Source of the DNA: Rhodospirillaceae bacterium
GTDB lineage: Bacteria > Pseudomonadota > Alphaproteobacteria > Rhodospirillales > UBA2165
Length of the DNA: 64,000 nt
NCBI GenBank assembly: GCA_018674495.1
Contig: JABHAA010000052.1
Coordinates: 51,770-115,769, forward strand
Direction: 5' to 3'
Made by a program: the position numbers and the translations under genes. Each line of letters starts with the position of its first letter. The stretch's first letter is position 1. The notes under the pieces were generated by a model. The model ran no database searches, was not told the origin of the DNA, and saw only the letters and a list, made by a program, of their open reading frames with translations. Shown here in pieces: positions 35,991-44,609 of this stretch.

Positions 35991-36814
35991 GTATGGCTGT
36001 CGGCTGAGCTCAAGGCATCGGAGATTCGCAACGCAACGGACGTCAGCCCGTCCAGGTGCAGTGCTGCAAATTCGTCCGCCGAGTAGGCACTTTTCGGCCA
36101 TAACATATTGATGCATCCGGCAACCTTATCGCCGATGCGGATGGGAACGGCGATGGCTGACAACTGATCTGCCAGGGTTTTATCGGCAACGGTGGCGCCA
36201 GCAAAACGGGAATCGCGCAATCCATACCCTTGGCGTCTTATAGAACCGAGATCACTTTTTAGCCGCCGCCGGTCGATGCGCAGGGGCAGGTAGCGTTCCG
36301 GCGCGCATTCGAGACCGGTAAGGATATCTTCGCGCTCAATTTCGGAACAATAGGCCAGATAGGTCCGCCCCACCGCAGAGACCGTGAACTGGACCTGATC
36401 GCCGATCTCGTTCCGGTTGACCAACAACGGGCTTTGCGAGCGGCTGGTCTCGAGCAACTCCATGGCCAAGCCGCTGCGCACAAACAAATCTGATGGCCAG
36501 GGCAGATTTTGGGCCAGTATTTCCAACTCCGGCGTTGCTGCCTGGGCCAAGCTGGCGAGGGCGCTTGCGTCCGCCTTGCCAACCGTTGCCGGCGCCCTGG
36601 CACGAGGAATGGCGATATTGGAACGGTATTTATCGTCGGCGAGGCTGCGCCGGACAAAATTGCGCGCCTCCAACGTGCGAATGGCGCGCAGCAAAGTCGC
36701 CTTGGGGATGTCGGTATGAGCATGCAGTTCGGCCAGGGAGCAGGCCTTGAGCCGGTCCAGGATTTCCAGAACATCGATGGCCTTGTGCAAGGATTTGATC
36801 TGCTTCACCGCCAC
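35987..36814 (-). CDS. IclR-family transcription regulator
   Basis: A 275-residue regulator: N-terminal winged helix (AIDVLEILDRLKACSLAEL then HTDIPKATLLRAIRTLEARN) and C-terminal ligand-binding domain with the segments GRTYLAYCSEIERE and AIAVPIRIGDKVAGCINMLW. IclR proteins sense small aromatic or keto acids. It starts at GTG (36814) with GGAG 8 bases upstream. It diverges from the HpaB-like hydroxylase, and a perfect palindrome lies between the two; the hydroxylase is the most likely target, with autoregulation also plausible. Confidence 0.9.
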   Translation of the reverse strand: MAVKQIKSLHKAIDVLEILDRLKACSLAELHAHTDIPKATLLRAIRTLEARNFVRRSLADDKYRSNIAIPRARAPATVGKADASALASLAQAATPELEILAQNLPWPSDLFVRSGLAMELLETSRSQSPLLVNRNEIGDQVQFTVSAVGRTYLAYCSEIEREDILTGLECAPERYLPLRIDRRRLKSDLGSIRRQGYGLRDSRFAGATVADKTLADQLSAIAVPIRIGDKVAGCINMLWPKSAYSADEFAALHLDGLTSVALRISDALSSADSHT

Positions 36815-36831
36815 TCCGGCTTCTCCATTGA

Positions 36832-36846
36832 TTTCACAATGTGAAA
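36832..36846. promoter_or_regulatory. Perfect 15-bp palindrome, probable IclR operator
   Basis: TTTCACA-A-TGTGAAA (36832-36846) is a perfect 7+1+7 inverted repeat. It lies 18 bases before the regulator's GTG and 90 bases before the hydroxylase ATG. IclR-family operators are usually short palindromes of this size in the divergent control region. The core also resembles half-sites of Crp operators (TGTGA...TCACA), so a Crp-type protein is an alternative binder. Confidence 0.6.
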
Positions 36847-36936
36847 CGTATCAGTAAAAGCCATTGAACTGCAATTCCCCCCAGTCCCTAATCCGCGCCA
36901 TAAACAAAAACGCAAACGGGAACGGAGACCATTATC

Positions 36937-38409
36937 ATGCCGATCAGAACCGCCGCCCAATATTTGGACGGGCTTCGCGACGACCGCCATATCCAGATTG
37001 ATGGCGAGCGCATCACCGATGTCACCGCCGACCGGCGCTTTCGCCTTGCCGCTGAAACCATGGCCGGCCTGCTTGCCATGCAGCATGACACGAAGCTGGC
37101 GCCCCAGCTTACCTACACATCGCCGAGCAGCGGTGATGCGGTCGGCATGACCCACCTGCAGCCCAAATCCAAAGATGATCTGGTGGCCCGCAACGATGCC
37201 ATCAAAATCTGGATGGACGAGACCTGCGGCATGCTCGGGCGCAGCCCCGACTATAAAAATGTTATGTGGTCCGCCTATGCGGCGGCGGCTAATATTTTTG
37301 ACCGGGACAGCTTCAAGGGCGCGGACAATGTGCGCAATTACCACGAATATGTGCGCGAGAACGATCTGGTCATGACCCACGTGCTCGTCAATCCCCAGGT
37401 GGACCGCTCGAAACCGGCGCACTTACAAGAATCCGATATCACCGCCCATATCACCAAAGAGACCGACGCCGGTATCGTCATCAACGGTGCCCGCATGGTG
37501 GCGACATTGTGTGCGCTCGCCGACGAGATCGTGGTGATGCCCGCCGCCGTCCGCTGGCAGGGCACCGAAACCATAGATACCACCGATTACTCCTTTGGCT
37601 TTGCGATCCCGACCGCGACGCCGGGCCTCAAATTCGTCTGCCGACCATCCTTCGCCGACATGCACTCCAGCCAAGTCCTGGATTACCCGTTTTCCGCCCG
37701 TTATGACGAAAGCGACGGTCTCGCCATCTTCGAAGACGTGTTCGTGCCCTGGGAAAAAGTATTCATCCACCGGGACCCGGAATTCGACGGCGAGGTAACC
37801 GCCGCCGGCCAAATCTATCCCCATATGGTCATGCAATCGGTGGTGCGCGCGGCCTCCAAGGCGGAGTTCATGATGGCGCTCACCTTTGCGCTGGCCCGAA
37901 CCACGAAGATCGACCAGCACAATCCGGTGCAGCTATTGCTAGCTGAAACCATGGGCATTGCCGAATTTTGCCGTACCTGCCGCATCGCCGCCGAGGCTGA
38001 GGCCTTTGAGACCGAGCACGGCATCTATTCGCCGGGCACGCGCTCCCTTCAAGTCTGGCAGTCCATGTTCTGGAAGATGTATGTGCGCCAGTGCGAGATC
38101 ATAACCACGCTGGGCGCCGGCGGGCTGGTGGCGGCGCCGTCCATGGCCGAGCTGGCCGGCGAGATGAAAGACAGCGTCGAGACCTATTTCCAATCGGTCA
38201 ACGCCGACGCCAAGTCGCGTACTATGCTTTTGCGATTGGCCTACGATGCCGCCCTGTCAGGTTTTTCCGGGCGGCAGAAATTGTATGAGCAATATTACCT
38301 CGGCGATCCCAACCGCACTCAATCCATGTGGTACCGGAGCTACAACGTCGATGACCACATCGAACGTATCTGGACTATGCTCGATGATTTGGAGAAGCGG
38401 TACGGGTGA
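36937..38409 (+). CDS. 4-hydroxyphenylacetate 3-hydroxylase family oxygenase (HpaB-like)
   Basis: A 490-residue FADH2-dependent monooxygenase of the HpaB/PvcC family: N-terminal helices (RTAAQYLDGLRDDRHIQIDG), middle beta domain with DYPFSARYDESDGLAIFEDV and VPWEKVFIHRD, and C-terminal four-helix bundle. It inserts oxygen into a phenolic ring using reduced FAD made by a small reductase (HpaC), which is not present nearby. The substrate may be hydroxyphenylacetate or another phenol. Related 4-hydroxybutyryl-CoA dehydratases share the fold but carry iron-sulfur cysteines not seen here. It is divergent from the IclR regulator. Confidence 0.88.
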   Translation: MPIRTAAQYLDGLRDDRHIQIDGERITDVTADRRFRLAAETMAGLLAMQHDTKLAPQLTYTSPSSGDAVGMTHLQPKSKDDLVARNDAIKIWMDETCGMLGRSPDYKNVMWSAYAAAANIFDRDSFKGADNVRNYHEYVRENDLVMTHVLVNPQVDRSKPAHLQESDITAHITKETDAGIVINGARMVATLCALADEIVVMPAAVRWQGTETIDTTDYSFGFAIPTATPGLKFVCRPSFADMHSSQVLDYPFSARYDESDGLAIFEDVFVPWEKVFIHRDPEFDGEVTAAGQIYPHMVMQSVVRAASKAEFMMALTFALARTTKIDQHNPVQLLLAETMGIAEFCRTCRIAAEAEAFETEHGIYSPGTRSLQVWQSMFWKMYVRQCEIITTLGAGGLVAAPSMAELAGEMKDSVETYFQSVNADAKSRTMLLRLAYDAALSGFSGRQKLYEQYYLGDPNRTQSMWYRSYNVDDHIERIWTMLDDLEKRYG

Positions 38410-38460
38410 GAATAATTCGCTAACTGATCTTCTTCATCACCTGTTTGAGCTGGCGCTTTG

Positions 38461-39684
38461 TTAGCCTTTTGGCTTGCCGGCCAAGCGCAGGCGGAGCGCG
38501 TTCAGCTTGATGAAACCCTCGGCATCGCGCTGGTCGTAGACGCTGTCTTCTTCAAAGGTAACCACGTCTTCGTCGTAAAGACTGTTCGGCGATTTGCGAC
38601 CCGTAACCATGACGTTGCCCTTATAGAGCTTGAGCCGCACGGTGGCAGTTACCCGCTCCGATGCCTTGTCGATGGCAGCCTGCATCATCTCGCGCTCTGG
38701 CGCGAACCAGAATCCGTTATAGACCATCTCCGCATAGCCCGGCATCAGGGCATCTTTGGCGTGCATGGCGCCCCTGTCGAGGGTCAGGCTTTCGGCGGCG
38801 CGCCTGGCCGCGAACAAAATGGTGCCGCCCGGCGTCTCATAGACGCCTCGTGATTTCATGCCGACAAAACGGTTCTCGACAATATCGATGCAGCCGATGC
38901 CATTGGCGCCGCCAAGTTCGTTTAGCCGGGCCAGCAAAGGCGCTGGGTCCAGCGCATTGCCATCGATGGCAATCGGATCGCCAGCCTTGAAATCGATGGT
39001 GACTTCGGTGGCCTTATCGGGGGCATCGAAAGGCGAGACCATGCGCGTCAGGATATGGCTGTAGTCGGGCTCAACCCACGGGTCTTCGAGGATTTTACCC
39101 TCCGACGAAATGTGCAGAAGGTTGGCGTCTTGGGAAAACGGTGCCTCGCCGCGCTTGTCTTTGGGCACCGATATTTGGTGCTTTTCGGCATAGTCGATCA
39201 GCTTCGTACGGCTGTCCAGGTCCCATTCCCGCCACGGCGCGATGACCTTGATATCGGGGTTGAGGGCGTAATAGCCTAGTTCGAACCGTACCTGGTCGTT
39301 GCCCTTGCCGGTGGCGCCATGGGCAACGGCGTCGGCGCCAACTTCGGCCGCAATCTCGATCTGGCGTTTGGCGATCAGCGGCCGGGCGATGGAGGTGCCG
39401 AGCAGATAGGTGCCTTCATAAAGTGCATTGGCGCGGAACATCGGGAACACGTAATTGCGCACAAAGTCGTCCTGCAAATCCTCGATGAAGATTTGTTTGA
39501 CGCCGGCAGCCTCGGCCTTTTTGCGGGCGTCTTCGACCTCGTCGCCCTGGCCGATATCGGCGGTGAAGGTGACCACTTCGCAGTCATAGGTGTCCTGCAG
39601 CCACTTCAAGATGACCGATGTATCAAGGCCGCCCGAATAGGCCAGCACCACTTTTTTTATGTCGCCCTTTTTGCTCGGCGCCAT
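38461..39684 (-). CDS. argG: Argininosuccinate synthase
   Basis: A 407-residue enzyme with the ATP-pyrophosphatase loop [17 protein letters not shown] at the N-terminus and [20 protein letters not shown] after it. The citrulline/aspartate-binding region includes [20 protein letters not shown]. It ligates citrulline and aspartate at the penultimate step of arginine synthesis. Length is normal. No argH or other arginine gene is adjacent. Confidence 0.97.
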   Translation of the reverse strand: MAPSKKGDIKKVVLAYSGGLDTSVILKWLQDTYDCEVVTFTADIGQGDEVEDARKKAEAAGVKQIFIEDLQDDFVRNYVFPMFRANALYEGTYLLGTSIARPLIAKRQIEIAAEVGADAVAHGATGKGNDQVRFELGYYALNPDIKVIAPWREWDLDSRTKLIDYAEKHQISVPKDKRGEAPFSQDANLLHISSEGKILEDPWVEPDYSHILTRMVSPFDAPDKATEVTIDFKAGDPIAIDGNALDPAPLLARLNELGGANGIGCIDIVENRFVGMKSRGVYETPGGTILFAARRAAESLTLDRGAMHAKDALMPGYAEMVYNGFWFAPEREMMQAAIDKASERVTATVRLKLYKGNVMVTGRKSPNSLYDEDVVTFEEDSVYDQRDAEGFIKLNALRLRLAGKPKG

Positions 39685-39794
39685 GACGAAAAGTCCTTAT
39701 GTTTTGATGGTTTAACGCAAGGCGGCGCAGTATAGGCATTGCGCGCGCTGGGGCAAGAGTGGATGCTGGCTCCGATTGGATTTTCGGAGGTTCG

Positions 39795-40514
39795 ATGGTG
39801 GCCGCATTCGTACTTATTCATGGCGCCTGGCATGGGGCCTGGTGCTGGCAGCGGGTTATTCCGCTGCTCGAAGCCAAGGGCCACAAAGTCGTTGCGCCGG
39901 ACCTGCCGGGGCTCGGCGAGGACAAGACCGATCCGGCCTTGGTAACATTGGCAGACAATGTGACCTCAGTCGGGGCCGCGCTGGATGAAGCCGGCGAAAA
40001 GGCCATCCTGGTGGGGCATTCCTTAGGGGGTCTCACCATCACCCAGTCGGGCGAAATCTATCCGGACCGCATTGCGAAGCTCGTGTATCTGACCGCGTTC
40101 CTGCCCCTCGACGGGGAAGCCCGGGCCGATGTGGTGGTGCCCGGCGCGCCGCCATCCACCCGCGTGCTGCTGCAATCGGAGGATAAATCCACCTACTGGC
40201 TGCCCGACGAGGTTATAGAGCCCAACTATTATCACGATTGCGATCCTGAAACCGTGGCCTGGGCCAAGGTGCGGCTTCGCCCGCAGCCGGCGGCGGTGTC
40301 TTCGACGCCAGTGCGGACAAGTGCGGAAAACTGGGGCCGCTTGCCGCGCGCCTATATCATTTGCGCCAACGATCAATCGATCAAAATCGAAACCCAGAAA
40401 TTCATGATCGAACGGGCCGGGTGCGATCCGGTTATCACCATGCAGACCAGCCACTCGCCGTTCCTGTCGGCGCCGGACGCGTTGGCCGGGCATCTGGACG
40501 GTCTGGCGGATTAG
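39795..40514 (+). CDS. Alpha/beta hydrolase, plant-esterase-like (HNL/methylesterase type)
   Basis: A 239-residue alpha/beta hydrolase with FVLIHGAWHGAWCWQRVIPL, VVAPDLPGLG, the nucleophile elbow ILVGHSLGGLTI and the C-terminal histidine in MQTSHSPFLSAPDAL. This is the small-esterase branch that includes hydroxynitrile lyases, salicylate methylesterases and pyrethroid hydrolases; the substrate is unknown. The ATG at 39795 follows a GGAGG site. The frame extends 12 codons upstream without family features. It is divergent from argG. Confidence 0.85.
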   Translation: MVAAFVLIHGAWHGAWCWQRVIPLLEAKGHKVVAPDLPGLGEDKTDPALVTLADNVTSVGAALDEAGEKAILVGHSLGGLTITQSGEIYPDRIAKLVYLTAFLPLDGEARADVVVPGAPPSTRVLLQSEDKSTYWLPDEVIEPNYYHDCDPETVAWAKVRLRPQPAAVSSTPVRTSAENWGRLPRAYIICANDQSIKIETQKFMIERAGCDPVITMQTSHSPFLSAPDALAGHLDGLAD

Positions 40515-40610
40515 AAGCGCCGTTGCCGGTATTGACGCCGGTCATGGACGGCGGGCCGGTATCGATCTAGCAATGCCACGGTAGATGCGATTCCTTGAAA
40601 GGGACGAGCA

Positions 40611-41072
40611 GTGGTCATTGATAAAATACAAGGCGTCACGCTCAACCCCACCCGGTCGCCTGGAACGGCGCGGGTTTCGTACCGGTCCATATTCATTTCG
40701 CCGGGCTGGCAAATTGGCGATGATTATGACCGGCTGGTCAAATTGTTGAACCAGGGTCTTGGTCTAAACCAATGGCAAAACCTGTCGGCGGAGCAAAATT
40801 GTCAGGAGCACCGAGCCGGTGGCCCGTCTGCCCCGGTGCTGGATGAATTGATCGGGCGGGCGGGCGTGGTCATTGTTTTATCGGGCCTCTACCAGCAATT
40901 CAGAGACGCAATTCAAAAGGAAACCGCGATAGCAACCCGCCTCGGTATTCCAATCCTATCCGTCGTCCCCTGGGGTCAGCAAAGCAGTCCTGAAGGGATC
41001 CGGGGTTTTGCAGCGCTAGATCTGCCGTGGGCGTGCAACAGGATATGCAATGCCGTGAAACAATTGGGATAG
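40611..41072 (+). CDS. Orphan TIR-like protein (MTH538/ThsB-type fold)
   Basis: A 153-residue protein. IFISPGWQIGDDYDRLVKLL, VLDELIGRAGVVIVLSGLYQ, IQKETAIATRLGIPILSVVP and WGQ follow the MTH538 TIR-like family (DUF1863), the fold of ThsB proteins that make signalling molecules in Thoeris antiphage defence. Glu104 lies where TIR enzymes carry the catalytic glutamate. No ThsA-like NADase, SLOG or transmembrane effector is encoded nearby, so it is an orphan. It starts at GTG (40611) behind an AAAGGGACGAG stretch. Its stop abuts that of a convergent esterase. An NAD-related or nucleotide-signal activity is possible but unproven. Confidence 0.7.
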   Translation: MVIDKIQGVTLNPTRSPGTARVSYRSIFISPGWQIGDDYDRLVKLLNQGLGLNQWQNLSAEQNCQEHRAGGPSAPVLDELIGRAGVVIVLSGLYQQFRDAIQKETAIATRLGIPILSVVPWGQQSSPEGIRGFAALDLPWACNRICNAVKQLG

Positions 41073-41924
41073 CTAAAGTTTTTCGGAAAAAAACTGCGCC
41101 AACGGCTCGTAAAGAAGCGGCGACTGGCGCGCATCGGTGTCGGCGTAAACCAATTCAATTTCGCCGCCGGCTTTGCGGTAGCCACGGACAAAGCGCTCCG
41201 GCTCGGTCTCCTCGGAATCCTCTGTGTCGGGGTCCACGTAAATATGAACCTCGTCCGGCTGGCCCTGGATATATATGGTCGGCGGCGTCGCCACATCATC
41301 GCCTCGCTCCAGGGCCAAGACCGGGCTGCCTTCCGCCATGGCATCTTCGGTCTTCCAATAGGTGTCGTGACTGGCCGGAACGCGGAGCGCCCAATCCGGC
41401 GGGTCTGCCAGGCGGCCGGTCACCAACGCATTCCGGTAGCGGGATAAAGGATTGATCACCGGCGCCACCAGCCCGGCGCAGCGGACCGCGGCGTCCACGG
41501 CGGCATCGCCAATCGGGTCCACCAGTTTGAGTATGCAGTAGCGCGTATCGAACGGGCGCATGGCGCTGAGCATGGCAAGGTGGCCGCCGCTGGATGCACC
41601 GGATATGCCAAACCGTTCCCCATCCAGATTTAATTCTCCCGCCCGGTCTTTCAGCCAGCGGATGGCGTAGTTGATATCGATCAGTGATGTGGGATAGCCA
41701 TCGGGCCCTTGGCGAAAGTCCAGCGCCGCCACCGCGATCCCGGCGGCGGTCATGATCTCGCCGCGCATCTGGCTGGATGTGCGGTCGCTGTTGTTCCAGG
41801 CGCCGCCGTGCAGATCGACAACGACGGGAAATGGTCCCGCGCCTTCGGGCCGGAATAGGCGGAGCAGCAAGGGCGCATCGCCGTGGCGCAAATACTCCAT
41901 GTCTTCGCCGGTGAAACGCGGCAT
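41073..41924 (-). CDS. Alpha/beta hydrolase, acetyl-esterase/lipase type
   Basis: A 283-residue serine hydrolase of the hormone-sensitive-lipase/BD-FAE group: oxyanion HGGAW motif in VVVDLHGGAWNNSD, nucleophile elbow FGISGASSGGHLAML and a late DEVHIYVDPDTED segment with the acid residue. It probably cleaves short-chain esters. It is the last gene of a minus-strand run from about 47.6 kb and lies 18 bases after the PhyH-family gene, so an oxygenase product may be its substrate. Confidence 0.85.
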   Translation of the reverse strand: MPRFTGEDMEYLRHGDAPLLLRLFRPEGAGPFPVVVDLHGGAWNNSDRTSSQMRGEIMTAAGIAVAALDFRQGPDGYPTSLIDINYAIRWLKDRAGELNLDGERFGISGASSGGHLAMLSAMRPFDTRYCILKLVDPIGDAAVDAAVRCAGLVAPVINPLSRYRNALVTGRLADPPDWALRVPASHDTYWKTEDAMAEGSPVLALERGDDVATPPTIYIQGQPDEVHIYVDPDTEDSEETEPERFVRGYRKAGGEIELVYADTDARQSPLLYEPLAQFFSEKL

Positions 41925-41942
41925 TTTCAGACCATTCGTCGG

Positions 41943-42776
41943 TTAGAAGCGGAACAGCGGAAAATTATCGCCTTGGACGGTTTCGCCAGATTCGAATTTA
42001 TCGGGGCCTTCGCCGAGGGCGGCTTTGAGTTGGTATTGGGTTTCCTCGCGGGGATCGAACGTGGCTTCGGCGGGCAGCCACCTGATAGCCAGGCCCCGGC
42101 GGCGGATATCGGCATTGTTCTCCGGCGCGCCGTGCACCCCCATCACATGGTGGGCGACGCAATCGCCGGGTTCGAGATCGTAATGGACGATGTCGTAGTC
42201 GCCGCGTGTGTTTGCTACGTCGGGCAAGGCTTCGATATCCAGCCCGCCATAGCGGCCATCGTCGTTGAACGATTTCGGCGCAAAATATCGGCCCCAGGCG
42301 TGGGAGCCTTTAACATATTCTACGGCGCCTGAATTGAGGGTCACCGGATCGAGGGCAATCCAGGTGGTGCAGACATTGTCGGCGCCGTCACCGGCCAGGG
42401 GATAATATAGCCGGTCCTGATGCCAGGGCGTCGGGTTGCCGGCGCCGGCTTCCTTGGTCAAAAGGAAATCGTAGAACAAGCGTATTTCGGGCGCGCCGGT
42501 CAGCGCCTGAGCGATGGCGGCAGCGGCGCCGTCCAGTATAAAATCGCGGAAAGTATCCTCGCGCCACCACATAAACTGGCCGCCGTAGAACTGGTCCTCG
42601 GCGCCCGCCGAAATATCCCCGTCATAAGGGCCGTAGTTGGCCTGCGCCCAATCGGCGGCCGGGCGCAGCTGTTCGATCCAGTCCATGGAAATGGCGCCCC
42701 GGATGCAGGTGACGCCGTCCCGTTGGTACTCTTCGATATTCTGTTCGGTCACGGCGCTGGCAGAATTTTCCGTCAT
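41943..42776 (-). CDS. Phytanoyl-CoA dioxygenase (PhyH) family oxygenase
   Basis: A 277-residue Fe(II)/2-oxoglutarate oxygenase. The iron triad is visible as His119-x-Asp121 in TPWHQDRLYYPL and a distal histidine (about 215) in HHVMGVHGAPENNADI. Arg of RRGLAIRW probably holds 2-oxoglutarate. Family members hydroxylate lipids, alkaloids or secondary metabolites; the substrate is unknown. It lies between a Rieske oxygenase and an esterase on the same strand, suggesting one oxidative route. Confidence 0.87.
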   Translation of the reverse strand: MTENSASAVTEQNIEEYQRDGVTCIRGAISMDWIEQLRPAADWAQANYGPYDGDISAGAEDQFYGGQFMWWREDTFRDFILDGAAAAIAQALTGAPEIRLFYDFLLTKEAGAGNPTPWHQDRLYYPLAGDGADNVCTTWIALDPVTLNSGAVEYVKGSHAWGRYFAPKSFNDDGRYGGLDIEALPDVANTRGDYDIVHYDLEPGDCVAHHVMGVHGAPENNADIRRRGLAIRWLPAEATFDPREETQYQLKAALGEGPDKFESGETVQGDNFPLFRF

Positions 42777-42860
42777 ATGGGCAGGCTCCGACGATCTTGT
42801 AATTTCCGGCTACTCATCTTTACCTTGGCGCCAGCGTCCAAATATCTCGGTCGGCGCATT

Positions 42861-43901
42861 TTATTCGGCGGCGGTTCGAAGTTGTTGTTCCTTGGCGACA
42901 ATATTGTCGATCTCGCGGCGGATATGCAGGAGGGCCGCGTCGGCTGCAATCGGCAGCATCGGCGCGGTTCCGCCGCCACTGATTATCCGCTGCTGCGCGT
43001 CGATGATGTCCCTGTCTTCCTCGAAGGCGTTGACGATTGTGTCATGGACGCCTTGATCGAGCCCATCGACATCGAGACCGAAGTTGCGCGCGTGGCCAAA
43101 ATGGTAATGGGATGTGGTTTCAGTTTCCGGTGTCATGGCAGAAAGATGGCGAAACTCGCAGGCATTTTTGCGCTCGCCTTCATGACCGCCCTCGCCTACA
43201 GGCGCCGCGCCACTATCCATCAGCAGCAAATTCCCACGGGTGTGAAAATTATAAATGTTCCAGCGGTCGACAAGCCCTCTGAAGCCGCCAAATTTCTTGA
43301 AATGCGCTGACGGCGGATCGTTGGTCGCGATATTTCGAATATGCATGCCATAGTCCGTCCGTTCCGTCGCCGGGCGATTTTGCGCGAATGCGTCTGTACC
43401 GATTGTGTGCTCGTGCACATATGGCAGATGCGAAAAATCCAGAAAATTGTCGATCCCCAACAGATAGGATGCTTGGTAATGTAGGTAGCCCTCGGTAAAT
43501 CGCCAGGCTTCATCGTCCAGGTACGGCCAGTCTACGATGTCGCTCGGGTCCGCCAAGTCCGTATCACCCATCCAAATCCATAGCAGATTTTGTTTTTCGG
43601 TCAGCGGATAGCCGCGCACCCGGTAATTGGCAGGCACGTTGGTTTCGCCGGGAATCTCGATGCATTGGCCCGACGGATCGAACTTGAGGCCGTGATACAT
43701 ACAGCGGACTGCATCGCCCTCCAGCCGCCCCTTGGACAATGGCGCGTGGCGGTGGCAACAGCGATCTTCAAGCGCGGCAACTGAACCGTTCTCGGCGCGG
43801 TACATAATGACCGGCTCGCCGAGAAACGTCCGGGCCAGCAGGTGATCGGAACTGACCTCGCTCGCCCAACCGGCGATATACCATGCATTCCTGATCCACA
43901 T
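42861..43901 (-). CDS. Rieske 2Fe-2S oxygenase, VanA/ring-demethylase type
   Basis: A 346-residue terminal oxygenase. The Rieske site is Cys48-x-His50 in DRCCHRHAPLSKG and Cys67-x-x-His70 in VRCMYHGLKFD. The catalytic iron histidines are in the FLDFSHLPYVHEHTIG region. The N-terminus MWIRNAWYIAGWA and the size resemble VanA (vanillate O-demethylase) and related demethylases. A reductase partner such as VanB is not nearby. A GGAGG site precedes the ATG. Confidence 0.9.
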   Translation of the reverse strand: MWIRNAWYIAGWASEVSSDHLLARTFLGEPVIMYRAENGSVAALEDRCCHRHAPLSKGRLEGDAVRCMYHGLKFDPSGQCIEIPGETNVPANYRVRGYPLTEKQNLLWIWMGDTDLADPSDIVDWPYLDDEAWRFTEGYLHYQASYLLGIDNFLDFSHLPYVHEHTIGTDAFAQNRPATERTDYGMHIRNIATNDPPSAHFKKFGGFRGLVDRWNIYNFHTRGNLLLMDSGAAPVGEGGHEGERKNACEFRHLSAMTPETETTSHYHFGHARNFGLDVDGLDQGVHDTIVNAFEEDRDIIDAQQRIISGGGTAPMLPIAADAALLHIRREIDNIVAKEQQLRTAAE

Positions 43902-43958
43902 AATCCGCCTCCCTCAGCTTTGGTGCCCAATTGGCGAGCCTAATCGCATCGACGTAGA

Positions 43959-44606
43959 CTAACCCCGCTCCAGCTTGCCGTCCAGCCAGGCCTCCACAAT
44001 ATGGCCCAACTGCTCGATGGGCTGATAACCCATGGTCAAGTAGGCGTAGCCCTTTTCGTCATTGATCAGAACAGTGGGAAAACCGGTGACACCGAGGCGC
44101 TGGGCGAACTGGAAATCGGCGATGGTGCGCTGGCCGGTTTCCGGCGCGGCGAACAATTCGGTGAATGCGCGCCAGTCATGGCCGAACTCGGCGGCGATAT
44201 CGGCGAGCACATCATTGGAGGTCACGTCCCGGCTTTCGGCGTAATAGGCGCGCTGCAGCCCTGTGAAAAACTGAAGTGCCGCGTCGTTGCCTTCCATCTG
44301 GCGAACCGTCACCGCCGCCCGGCAGGAAGCCTCGGTGCCGTAGGTAAGCCCCTCCACATCCAGAATATCGTATATAAATGGCTGGCCGGTGCGCTCCCCC
44401 ACTTCCTTCCAATGATCGCGAAGGAAGCCTTTTCGCTCCGCGTCGGCGGGTTCGGTCCAATCGGCGTGCAGCCCGCCGACCACCAGGGTTAATACCGCCC
44501 GTCCCCGGCACATGTCTTCGATCTGGCTTTTGATGGGCGCAAAGCCCCAGCACCAGGAGCATTGCGGATCACCCACATAGATGAGCTCTTTGTTCATTGT
44601 TGCCAT
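43959..44606 (-). CDS. DsbA-fold protein (FrnE-like) with a CSWC active site
   Basis: A 215-residue protein with a thioredoxin/DsbA fold: LIYVGDPQCSWCWGFAPIKS carries Cys16 and Cys19 with no signal peptide, so it is cytoplasmic. The C-terminal GVTGFPTVLINDEKGYAYL holds the cis-proline. FrnE-type oxidoreductases and 2-hydroxychromene-2-carboxylate isomerases share the fold; the CxxC favours the former. A second ATG three codons later is equally possible as start. Confidence 0.82.
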   Translation of the reverse strand: MATMNKELIYVGDPQCSWCWGFAPIKSQIEDMCRGRAVLTLVVGGLHADWTEPADAERKGFLRDHWKEVGERTGQPFIYDILDVEGLTYGTEASCRAAVTVRQMEGNDAALQFFTGLQRAYYAESRDVTSNDVLADIAAEFGHDWRAFTELFAAPETGQRTIADFQFAQRLGVTGFPTVLINDEKGYAYLTMGYQPIEQLGHIVEAWLDGKLERG

Positions 44607-44609
44607 GGT

